Part shown: piece after piece, positions 1-5,550 of the stretch
Layout of the letters: each line of letters begins with the position of its first letter
Position numbering within the stretch: the stretch's first letter is position 1
From: an alpha proteobacterium SCGC AAA240-E13
GTDB lineage: Bacteria; Pseudomonadota; Alphaproteobacteria; Pelagibacterales; Pelagibacteraceae
Reading direction: 5' to 3'
NCBI GenBank assembly: GCA_000504625.1
Contig: AZHR01000037.1
Span: forward strand, 1 to 5,550
Length of the DNA stretch: 5,550 nucleotides
Translations under genes and position numbers: made by a program
The notes under the pieces: model-generated
The model's database searches: none
Told to the model about the DNA's origin: nothing
The model's input: the letters and a program-made list of their open reading frames with translations, nothing else

Positions 1-54
1 TCAACTTTAATGGGCTATTTATTATTACTGTTAGTTACTAGTAAAAAGAAATAA
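1..54 (+). CDS. C-terminal end of an unidentified membrane protein (partial)
   Basis: Frame 1 is open from the left edge and ends at a TAA at 52-54, giving 17 residues: a short hydrophobic run (MGYLLLLLV) followed by a lysine-rich tail (TSKKK). This looks like the last part of a final transmembrane helix with a positively charged, probably cytoplasmic, C-terminus. Frame 2 closes at once and frame 3 closes at position 39, so frame 1 is the best reading. The stop lies 6 bases before the peroxidase ATG on the same strand, which suggests one transcript. Too little remains to name a family. The hydrophobic run could also be chance in such AT-rich DNA, but a gene ending here fits the dense packing. 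Confidence 0.55.
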   Translation, partial: STLMGYLLLLLVTSKKK

Positions 55-60
55 AATTAA

Positions 61-621
61 ATGCCGAAATTTTATAAATACTATTTTCTGTTTTTTATTA
101 TAATGATTTCTTTTTTAGACACAAATACTAAAGCTGACTATAATAAATTAGCTTACGAATTTAAATTTAATGATCTTGATGGAAGTGAATTAAATTTAAA
201 CGAATTTAAAAACAAAGTTATTATTGTTATTAATGTTGCTAGTCAGTGTGGCTTTACAAGACAATATGATGATATGCAAAAGATCTGGAATAAATATCAA
301 GATAAAGGTGTTATAATGTTAGGTATTCCATCAAACGATTTTGGGAAACAAGAACCAGGTAGTAATGAGGAAATTAAAAATTTTTGCGAAGCTAAATTTG
401 GTATTACATTTCCAATGACAGAAAAAGTTTCTGTAAAAGGTAAAAATGCACATCCTTTTTATATATGGGCAAGAGAAAATCACGGAAAATCAGCTATTCC
501 TAAATGGAATTTTCACAAAATAATAATTGGCAAGAATGGTAAAGTTCTAGATACCTTTGCTTCGATAACAAATCCCTCTTCAATAAAATTTATTAAATCT
601 TTAGAAAAAGCTTTGGATTAA
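61..621 (+). CDS. Exported glutathione peroxidase-family thiol peroxidase
   Basis: Predicted to reduce hydrogen peroxide and organic or lipid hydroperoxides with a Cys thiol. The 186-residue protein has a signal-like N-terminus: Lys at 3 and 6, a hydrophobic run at about 7-19, and a TKA|D cleavage site after Ala25, so it probably acts in the periplasm or on the membrane. The thioredoxin-fold GPx domain follows (about 31-180) with NVASQCGFT (catalytic Cys63, not selenocysteine), the segment PSNDFGKQEPG (90-100), FP at 117-118, AHPFY (130-134) and WNFHK (Trp149, Asn150 of the catalytic tetrad). The tetrad Gln is Asp93. I recall SNDFG in a bacterial GPx subfamily, so this is probably a subfamily trait rather than damage. 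Cys109 is a candidate resolving Cys for thioredoxin-type recycling. The ATG at 61 is chosen because it supplies the whole signal peptide; the in-frame ATG at 103 would cut it. No clear Shine-Dalgarno site is visible. It follows the upstream gene by 6 bases. The reductant in vivo is unknown. Confidence 0.93.
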   Translation: MPKFYKYYFLFFIIMISFLDTNTKADYNKLAYEFKFNDLDGSELNLNEFKNKVIIVINVASQCGFTRQYDDMQKIWNKYQDKGVIMLGIPSNDFGKQEPGSNEEIKNFCEAKFGITFPMTEKVSVKGKNAHPFYIWARENHGKSAIPKWNFHKIIIGKNGKVLDTFASITNPSSIKFIKSLEKALD

Positions 622-623
622 AT

Positions 624-1508
624 TTAATAATTGTTTATTACAATATTTTTTATGTATTTTCTAAGATCAATTTTACCAAAATATTTATAAACTTTATTAG
701 ATAAATTCATATTTGTTAATGCCGAAGCATATCTTTCTCCAGGTCTTTTGGACATATATATAATTTTTGTCCCAAACATTCTAGCAACTTCTAAAATTGA
801 ATAACTTTTATGATTTGCAATACTATAATGCCTGCATAGATTTTTTTTCCACGCTTTGTAACAAATTTCAACTGTATCATAAATATGAGTAAATCTTCTT
901 GTCTGGTTTCCTGGTTTTACAATTGGTAAGGGTTTTTTGGATTTATAATGATCTTCAAATATTCCTATTACAGTAGCCATTTTACCTTTGCATATTTGGT
1001 ATGGTCCATAAACATTGTAAAAATAAATTACTTCATATTTAAAGTTAAACCATTTCTTTAAATTTTCCAATAATTCTAAATTTTTAGCTTTTGTAAAAGC
1101 ATAAGGAGATAAATTTCTATCATTGCCCTTATTTCCCAATGATGCAGAAGTAGCTGAATAAATAAGTTTGATTTTATTTTTTAAACAATAGTTAAAAACA
1201 GCATTAGTTCCAACAGAATTTGAATTAATACATTCATTCATTTTTATAAAACTTTGATAAATTCTAGCAAATTCTCCGAAATGAAAAATGGAATTGATAG
1301 CTTTATAATTTTTTAAAATCTGAAAAATATTTTTTGTGTCCGCTTTTATATAATTTACCCTTTTACTTTTTATATGATTTTTTTTAAGTCCTGAGGAATA
1401 ATTATCAATACTAATTATTTTATATCTCGTTTTTTTTAACAATAAATTAATTAAATTAGTTCCTACAAACCCCGCTCCTCCGGTAACAATAATTTTATTT
1501 TTTTTCAT
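624..1508 (-). CDS. NAD-dependent epimerase/dehydratase, UDP-glucose 4-epimerase-like
   Basis: An extended short-chain dehydrogenase/reductase expected to epimerise or dehydrate a nucleotide-activated sugar in the cytoplasm, for surface polysaccharide or lipopolysaccharide. The 294-residue protein opens with the Rossmann NAD-binding motif VTGGAGFVG (8-16) and Asp35 at the end of strand 2, typical of NAD preference. The catalytic set is Thr120 (in YSATSASLG, the Ser/Thr position), Tyr136 and Lys140 (YAFTK). Family landmarks follow: YNVYGP (164-169), RRFTHIYD (204-211) and RPGERYAS (255-262). It is slightly short for GalE-type enzymes (about 310-340) but complete at both ends. The segment after NVYGP (KGKMATVIG, 174-182) recalls heptose epimerase HldD as well as GalE, so the substrate stays open. 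The ATG lies 1 base after the stop of the upstream hydrolase gene, with no obvious Shine-Dalgarno site, so coupling with that gene is likely. It is last in the minus-strand run and converges on the peroxidase gene. Confidence 0.87.
   Translation of the reverse strand: MKKNKIIVTGGAGFVGTNLINLLLKKTRYKIISIDNYSSGLKKNHIKSKRVNYIKADTKNIFQILKNYKAINSIFHFGEFARIYQSFIKMNECINSNSVGTNAVFNYCLKNKIKLIYSATSASLGNKGNDRNLSPYAFTKAKNLELLENLKKWFNFKYEVIYFYNVYGPYQICKGKMATVIGIFEDHYKSKKPLPIVKPGNQTRRFTHIYDTVEICYKAWKKNLCRHYSIANHKSYSILEVARMFGTKIIYMSKRPGERYASALTNMNLSNKVYKYFGKIDLRKYIKNIVINNY
630..651 (+). terminator. Possible weak intrinsic terminator for the plus-strand unit
   Basis: A 5-bp inverted repeat, ATTGT (630-634) and ACAAT (640-644), encloses a 5-base loop. 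One base later comes a run of six T (646-651). An alternative fold pairs TAATAA (625-630) with TTATTA (635-640). The site starts 9 bases past the peroxidase stop, inside the last codons of the opposing epimerase gene. Only one G-C pair supports the stem and chance hairpins are common in DNA this AT-rich, so this is a weak call. It has no matching T-run in the minus direction. Confidence 0.25.
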
Positions 1509-1509
1509 T

Positions 1510-2280
1510 TCATAGTTGTATTTTTAACCCATCAAACGCCGGTTTTACATTGATTGGTAACTTTTGCAATAAAATATTATAATCTAAATCTGAATGTAAA
1601 TTTGTTAAAATTGTTTGCTTAGGTTTAATTGTCTCTAAAACACTTAAAACTTCATTAAGAGAAAAATGCGAAGGATGAGGTTTATATCTCAAGCAATCAA
1701 TTATAAAATATTTTAAATTTTTTAATTTTGTTAAGTTTGATCTTGAAATTTTATTACAATCACTAATATAGGCAGAATTATTAAATATATAGCCCACACT
1801 ATTAATGTTTCCATGTTTAACCTTGATTGATTTGAATCTAATCAATTCGTTATTAGTACCTAAAGAAAAATAATTTTTTAATCTGTTGGCTTTTAATATT
1901 GCAGGATATCCAAATCCATCTTTAAAAGAATATGAAAAATTATTTTTGAGGTAAGTAAGAGTAACACAGTTAGCATAAATATTTATTTTTTTTTTATTCT
2001 TAAGAAAAAAAATCCTTAAATCATTAATTCCATGAGTCTGATCAGCATGCTTATGAGAATACAAAACCGAAGTTATATTTTGTATTTTATTATTTAATAA
2101 TTGAAATCTTAAGTCGGGAGAAGTATCAATTAAAATATTATTATTTCCTTTGGAAATTAGAACAGAACATCTTGTTCTATAATTTTTTATATTATTTCTA
2201 TCACATGAACCCCAAAAACCATCAGGTCTAGGCACACCCATGGAACTTCCGCAACCCAGAATTGTTAGAAATGTTTTCAC
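1510..2280 (-). CDS. PhnP-like metallo-beta-lactamase-fold hydrolase
   Basis: A 256-residue member of the PhnP-related metal-dependent hydrolases (COG1235 type); relatives cleave phosphodiesters such as cyclic phosphates, but this protein's substrate is unknown. The N-terminal landmarks are ILGCGSSMGVPRP (7-19), WGSCD (23-27) and RTRCS (35-39); Cys10, Cys26 and Cys38 are family features. ILIDTSPDLR (49-58) precedes the metal motif at 76-83. There the sequence is H76-K-H78-A-D80-Q81-T-H83, so the last His of the usual HxHxDH is Gln (codon CAG at 2038-2040). Later probable ligands are present: His156, Asp174 (ISDCN) and His229 in LTNLHSDLDY (225-234); His205 (SHFSLNEV) is conserved-looking. The start is GTG at 2278-2280. 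The next in-frame start, Met14, would remove the conserved GCGSS segment, so GTG is well supported. That GTG overlaps the tatD stop by 4 bases (GTGA). A phosphonate role is not implied, since no phn genes are nearby. This family commonly follows tatD in alphaproteobacteria. Confidence 0.9.
   Translation of the reverse strand: MKTFLTILGCGSSMGVPRPDGFWGSCDRNNIKNYRTRCSVLISKGNNNILIDTSPDLRFQLLNNKIQNITSVLYSHKHADQTHGINDLRIFFLKNKKKINIYANCVTLTYLKNNFSYSFKDGFGYPAILKANRLKNYFSLGTNNELIRFKSIKVKHGNINSVGYIFNNSAYISDCNKISRSNLTKLKNLKYFIIDCLRYKPHPSHFSLNEVLSVLETIKPKQTILTNLHSDLDYNILLQKLPINVKPAFDGLKIQL
2277..2280 (-). other. GTGA start/stop overlap of tatD and the PhnP-like gene
   Basis: Read on the minus strand, positions 2280-2277 spell GTGA: GTG begins the hydrolase and TGA ends tatD. 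The bases just upstream of the GTG contain no purine-rich Shine-Dalgarno sequence. Re-initiation by ribosomes that have just finished tatD is the likeliest way this GTG is used (inference). Confidence 0.85.
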
Positions 2281-3047
2281 TGATTTAGCGAGAATAATTT
2301 ATTAAAATTATTAGATGTATAAACTATTAAATCTTTATAAGAAATATCTTTAATTTCTGCTAACTTTTTTGCCGTATATTGTATAAATGAAGGCTCATTC
2401 GAAGATCCTCTTTTTGGTACTGGAGCAAGAAATGGAGAATCAGTTTCAATAAGAAGTCTATCAATTGGAATAGAAGAAGCTGTTTGTTGTAATTCAGTAC
2501 TTTTTTTAAAAGTTATTATTCCGCTTAACGAAATATAAGCACCCAGATCAAGTAGTTTTTTTGAAAAATCGTAAGTACCAGTAAAACAGTGCATAAGTAT
2601 TTTTGGATTCTGTGAAGAAAAATCATTCAAAATATTAAAAGTATCAATTTCAGCGTTTCTAGAATGAACAATTATAGGAAGGTCAAGATCAATACCAGCC
2701 TTAATATGTTCTATAAAAATTTTTTTTTGAATTAATTTATCACTATTTTCATAATAGAAATCTAAACCTGTTTCACCGATTCCAATAATTTTTTTATTCC
2801 TACCTCTAAGTTCCAATATCTTTTTTTTATCTACGCTAGCGTGATCTTTGGTTACATGAGGATGAATGCCTAGAGTTCCATAAATATTTTTATATTTAGA
2901 AATAATTGTTTTAACTTTTTCAAAACTTTTTAAGCTAGTAGAAATAGTTAATAAAAATCGAATACCAGTAAATTCTGCCCTACCAACAATTTCATCTAAA
3001 TTTTCATACAAAGGTGAATGATCTAAATGACAATGAGAATCAATCAT
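2277..3047 (-). CDS. tatD: TatD-family metal-dependent deoxyribonuclease
   Basis: A TIM-barrel amidohydrolase-superfamily hydrolase. Characterised TatD proteins act as Mg-dependent 3'-5' exonucleases on DNA and RNA and are linked to repair of oxidative damage. The gene name is historical, and no Tat-transport role is needed. The 256-residue protein is full length for the family. All the expected metal ligands are visible: His5 and His7 in DSHCHLD (3-9), Glu92 in GIGETGLDF (89-97), His128 (IVHSRNA), His153 (LMHCFTG) and Asp203 (IETDSPFLAP, 200-209). The C-terminal KRGSSNEP (212-219) is the usual RG..NEP signature. The ATG lies inside the end of metG, giving an 8-base overlap, and the start is fixed by the N-terminal metal site. 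It sits between metG and the PhnP-like gene, an order common in alphaproteobacteria, so it is probably expressed as part of the housekeeping operon. Confidence 0.96.
   Translation of the reverse strand: MIDSHCHLDHSPLYENLDEIVGRAEFTGIRFLLTISTSLKSFEKVKTIISKYKNIYGTLGIHPHVTKDHASVDKKKILELRGRNKKIIGIGETGLDFYYENSDKLIQKKIFIEHIKAGIDLDLPIIVHSRNAEIDTFNILNDFSSQNPKILMHCFTGTYDFSKKLLDLGAYISLSGIITFKKSTELQQTASSIPIDRLLIETDSPFLAPVPKRGSSNEPSFIQYTAKKLAEIKDISYKDLIVYTSNNFNKLFSLNQ
3040..3047 (-). other. 8-base overlap of the metG end and tatD start
   Basis: On the minus strand 3047-3040 reads ATGATTGA: the ATG starts tatD and the final TGA stops metG in another frame. An A-rich stretch precedes it (with AAAAAAAGAA directly before the ATG), offering at most a weak ribosome-binding site. 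The geometry fits translational coupling. Confidence 0.85.
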
Positions 3048-4584
3048 TTCTTTTTTTAATTTTTTTGAAGAGTATTCCTTGATTGTTTAATTTAGATCCA
3101 GATTTAATTAAAAGATGATTAGAAACACTATCAAGTTTTAAATTTTTTGTATCCAAATTTAATGATCTCAGTGCTTTATTTGCTGAGTCAGGGATTATAG
3201 GTAATAACAAAATTGAAATTTTTCTAATTATTTCTAATGAAACATATATTATAGTATTTAATCTTTTTATGTCAGTTTTTTTATTCCAAGGAGCTTCATC
3301 ATTGAAGTATTTATTTGCTTCAAAGGATCTCTCAATAATAAATTTAACATAATCATTGAGCTGCTGTTTATCCATTAAAGATCTTATTTTTTTGATATTA
3401 TCACTAAAAGAATTTAATATTTTTAAATCCTTTGAAATAAAATCAATGTCAGATGGAACTAGGCCTTTACAGTTCTTTTCAGCAAATGCAAATGTTCTTT
3501 GACAAAAATTACCATAATTGTTCGCTAGATCACTATTTATACAGTTTTCTACATTTTTATTACTTATATTTCCGTCGTTGCCAAATGAAACTTCTTTTAT
3601 AAGATAATATCTCAATTGATCTAGTCCATAATTATTAATCATTTCAAGTGGATCTAGAATGTTTCCTTTTGATTTAGACATTTTTTTTTCATCAGAAAGA
3701 ATCCATCCATGCCCATAAACTCTATTAGGCGGTAAAATATCAGCCGCTAATAAGAATGCTGGCCAATATACAGCGTGAAATCTTAAAATATCTTTTCCAA
3801 TAATATGTAAATTTGCTGGCCAAAATTTTTTAAATAAAACATCTTCATAGTTAGGATAATTTAGTGCACTCAAGTAATTAGTAAGAGCGTCCAACCAAAC
3901 ATAAATTACATGTTCATCATTATCTGGAACTTTTATACCCCATGAAAAAGATTTTCTACTTACTGATAAATCCTTTAAACCTCCCTTAACAAAACTTATA
4001 ACTTCGTTTTTTCTTGAAATAGGTAAAATAAAATCAGAATTTTTTTCATAAAAATTTAATAATTTGTCCTGAAATAATGATAATTTAAAAAAATACGACT
4101 CTTCTTCAACCCATTCAACTATCGAACCTGAATTTATTGAAATTTTTTTTCCATCTTTTTCAGTAATTTCATTCTCATGGTAATATGCTTCATCGGATAC
4201 AGAGTACCAACCTCGATATTTGGATAAATATATATATTTTTTTGAAACTAATTTATTCCAAAGAAATTGAACTGCTTTATGATGTCTTTTTTCAGTTGTT
4301 CTTATGAAATCATCATTAGAAAGATTTAATATCTTTGTTAAATCCCTAAATGTTTTACTAATTATGTCGCAAAATAATTTTGGTTCTTGTCTATTTTCAT
4401 CGGCTGCCTTTTGTATTTTTAATCCATGTTCATCTGTACCTGTAAGAAAATAAACTTTATATCCATCTAATCTTTTAAATCTCGCAAATACATCTGCGAC
4501 AATGCTAGAATATGCATGTCCCATATGAGGTTTTGCCGAAGGATAGTATATTGGAGTGGTGATATAATAATTCTTCTTATCCAT
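3040..4584 (-). CDS. metG: Methionyl-tRNA synthetase
   Basis: Charges tRNA-Met, including initiator tRNA, with methionine using ATP; essential and cytoplasmic. The 514-residue protein is a class I synthetase. ITTPIYYPSAKPHMGHAY (8-25) carries the HIGH-type motif HMGH (20-23). TGTDEHG (48-54), GWYSVSDEAYY (125-135), YVWLDALTNYL (228-238) and IIGKDILRFHAVYWPAFL (261-278) are standard MetRS blocks, and KMSKS is at 301-305. The alpha-helical anticodon-binding domain follows, with APW at 431-433. The connective region around 125-160 has GWYSVSDEAYY and no CxxC pairs, so this is the compact form without the zinc knuckle. It ends soon after GILFKKI, without the C-terminal tRNA-binding (EMAP/Trbp111-like) extension found in the longer form of about 650-680 residues. 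The ATG overlaps the holB stop by 8 bases. In the gene run it lies between holB and tatD. Confidence 0.98.
   Translation of the reverse strand: MDKKNYYITTPIYYPSAKPHMGHAYSSIVADVFARFKRLDGYKVYFLTGTDEHGLKIQKAADENRQEPKLFCDIISKTFRDLTKILNLSNDDFIRTTEKRHHKAVQFLWNKLVSKKYIYLSKYRGWYSVSDEAYYHENEITEKDGKKISINSGSIVEWVEEESYFFKLSLFQDKLLNFYEKNSDFILPISRKNEVISFVKGGLKDLSVSRKSFSWGIKVPDNDEHVIYVWLDALTNYLSALNYPNYEDVLFKKFWPANLHIIGKDILRFHAVYWPAFLLAADILPPNRVYGHGWILSDEKKMSKSKGNILDPLEMINNYGLDQLRYYLIKEVSFGNDGNISNKNVENCINSDLANNYGNFCQRTFAFAEKNCKGLVPSDIDFISKDLKILNSFSDNIKKIRSLMDKQQLNDYVKFIIERSFEANKYFNDEAPWNKKTDIKRLNTIIYVSLEIIRKISILLLPIIPDSANKALRSLNLDTKNLKLDSVSNHLLIKSGSKLNNQGILFKKIKKRND
4577..4584 (-). other. 8-base overlap of the holB end and metG start
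   Basis: On the minus strand 4584-4577 reads ATGGATAA: ATG starts metG and TAA stops holB. The sequence AAAAGAAAA about 9 bases upstream is a poor Shine-Dalgarno match. The overlap has the same length as the metG/tatD one. Confidence 0.85.
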
Positions 4585-5548
4585 GAATAATATTTTCTTT
4601 TATTTCATAAAATGTATTATTCATATCTATATTAAATTTCCTAATTAAATTTAGCTGTTTAACAATTTTAGAATAAGTAAATAAAATTTTGTTTTTATTT
4701 AAGTTCTCATTTATTTTCTTAAAAAAGAACAGTTCGACACTATTTTGTAGCAAACGTAAATTGTCATTATTCTTATTTTTTAAATTCAATTCCATTAAAT
4801 TTATAATTACATTTCTTAAATCTATATTATCTAAATCAATAATTTCTTCATTTGCCAAGTGAACAAAGGATAAAATCATTCCCGGAGTATCATAATAACA
4901 TTTGATTTCATCAAGTTTTTTTCTATCAATCTTTAAATTATAGTATGTTAGTAGATCATTCAGTATTTCCTGTTTATTTTCACTTGAAAAAGAAATTTTA
5001 AATTCTATGCATCTAGATCTAAGAGTTTCGCTTAGCTTGAGATAGGAATTATGAATAAAAATAAAGAAAGTATTTGATGAATGTTCTTCTACAATCTTCA
5101 ACAAAGCATTTACTGAATATAAGTTCAGATATTCAGCGTTATCAATTAGTATGAATTTTATTTTTTTATCAAATGATGTTTTGTTAGCATAATTAATCAT
5201 GTCTTTGATCTGCTTAACATCTATTGTTTGTTTATCTACTGAGGCTTTAATTAAATAAAAATTTGGATGGCAATTCTGACTAATTAGTCTGAAAGATTTA
5301 TTTAATGGATTAATAGTAAAATTATTATAATTGTAGAAGTTATCTTCATTTTCAGATAAAATAAAATTAATAAAATGATAAGAAAAAGTAGATTTACCTA
5401 TACCATATTGACCAGTAAGCAAAATCGTTCTAGGTAACAAATTTTTTTTGAATAATCTAGCAAATAAACTAAAATATTTTTCGTATAGAAATAATCTTTG
5501 CTGATTATTAGGAAAATAATTTATATTTAAAGTTTCTTGCTTTTTCAT
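4577..5548 (-). CDS. holB: DNA polymerase III delta' subunit (clamp loader)
   Basis: An AAA+ subunit of the clamp-loader complex, which opens the beta sliding clamp and places it on primed DNA with delta and gamma/tau. The 323-residue protein begins with a divergent PNNQQRLFLYE segment (13-23) and then LLTGQYGIGKST (43-54), a complete Walker A (GxxGxGKST, Lys52). QTIDVKQIKDM (108-118) corresponds to the conserved I.VDqIR region. FILIDNAEYLN (132-142) is Walker B-like, followed by the signature SVNALLKIVEEHSS (145-158), usually NALLK.LEEPP. LRSRC (176-180) is the SRC motif of clamp-loader subunits. The C-terminal 110 residues are poorly conserved and Asn/Lys-rich. Only Cys93, Cys180 and Cys217 are present, so the four-Cys zinc module of the E. 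coli protein is absent. Position before metG supports delta' rather than gamma/tau (dnaX), which would be longer. The ATG is 2 bases from the window edge, so the upstream gene (tmk expected) and any promoter are not visible. Confidence 0.92.
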   Translation of the reverse strand: MKKQETLNINYFPNNQQRLFLYEKYFSLFARLFKKNLLPRTILLTGQYGIGKSTFSYHFINFILSENEDNFYNYNNFTINPLNKSFRLISQNCHPNFYLIKASVDKQTIDVKQIKDMINYANKTSFDKKIKFILIDNAEYLNLYSVNALLKIVEEHSSNTFFIFIHNSYLKLSETLRSRCIEFKISFSSENKQEILNDLLTYYNLKIDRKKLDEIKCYYDTPGMILSFVHLANEEIIDLDNIDLRNVIINLMELNLKNKNNDNLRLLQNSVELFFFKKINENLNKNKILFTYSKIVKQLNLIRKFNIDMNNTFYEIKENIIHG

Positions 5549-5550
5549 TT

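Noticed and set aside
1..60. A promoter for the peroxidase gene just upstream of position 61
   Set aside because: The stretch is AT-rich by default, codes for the end of the preceding gene, and leaves only a 6-base gap. No spaced -35/-10 pair stands out from background, so co-transcription is the simpler reading.
103..621. A shorter peroxidase starting at the in-frame ATG at 103
   Set aside because: It would remove the charged start and most of the hydrophobic core of the signal peptide, which otherwise ends in a good TKA|D cleavage site.
619..640. TAATAA/TTATTA inverted repeat as a bidirectional terminator
   Set aside because: The stem is all A-T and has no T-run on the minus side; such repeats are expected by chance at this base composition.
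624..1508. Assignment of the epimerase as galE or hldD
   Set aside because: Cofactor and catalytic motifs are shared by many extended SDR enzymes and there is no neighbouring sugar gene to decide the substrate.
1510..2280. Naming the hydrolase phnP and inferring phosphonate use
   Set aside because: Similarity is at family level only, no phosphonate genes are visible, and one metal-ligand position differs.
1..5550. tRNA, rRNA, CRISPR array, insertion sequence, prophage or defence system
   Set aside because: The window is almost entirely filled by recognisable genes with gaps of at most 6 bases; I saw no spaced direct repeats, terminal inverted repeats, transposase motifs or structured RNA sequence.

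Overview
The window is a compact, very AT-rich stretch of a bacterial chromosome (lines counted by hand run from about 18 to 30% G+C). It looks like a streamlined alphaproteobacterium, most likely SAR11 (Pelagibacterales) or a similarly reduced marine lineage. The reasons are the base composition, Lys/Asn/Ile-rich proteins, almost no intergenic DNA, and the gene order holB-metG-tatD-PhnP-like hydrolase, a housekeeping cluster I know from many alphaproteobacteria. The taxonomic call is inference; no rRNA or other marker is present.

Layout. Positions 1-54 hold the last 17 codons of a plus-strand membrane-protein gene. After 6 bases comes a complete plus-strand gene (61-621) for an exported glutathione peroxidase-family protein. 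Everything from 624 to the right edge is a single minus-strand gene run, read right to left: holB (DNA polymerase III delta', 5548-4577), metG (methionyl-tRNA synthetase, 4584-3040), tatD (metal-dependent nuclease, 3047-2277), a PhnP-like metallo-beta-lactamase-fold hydrolase (GTG start, 2280-1510) and an NAD-dependent sugar epimerase/dehydratase (1508-624). Neighbours overlap by 8, 8 and 4 bases and then lie 1 base apart, so they are almost certainly co-transcribed and partly translationally coupled. The promoter lies beyond the right edge, where tmk would be expected. The plus and minus blocks converge with 2 bases between stop codons.

How the genes relate. holB, metG and tatD serve replication, translation and nucleic-acid turnover. 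Their linkage looks like conserved operon architecture rather than one pathway. The epimerase at the distal end is probably a surface-sugar gene and is the member I would least expect to be conserved. The peroxidase belongs to the separate plus-strand unit.

I found no tRNA, rRNA, CRISPR array, mobile element, riboswitch or unknown multi-gene system. No intergenic stretch exceeds 6 bases. The observations most worth checking are residue-level: Gln in place of the last His of the HxHxDH metal motif in the PhnP-like hydrolase, Asp in place of the usual Gln in the peroxidase active site, and an intact P-loop in delta'. None of these amounts to a new system.
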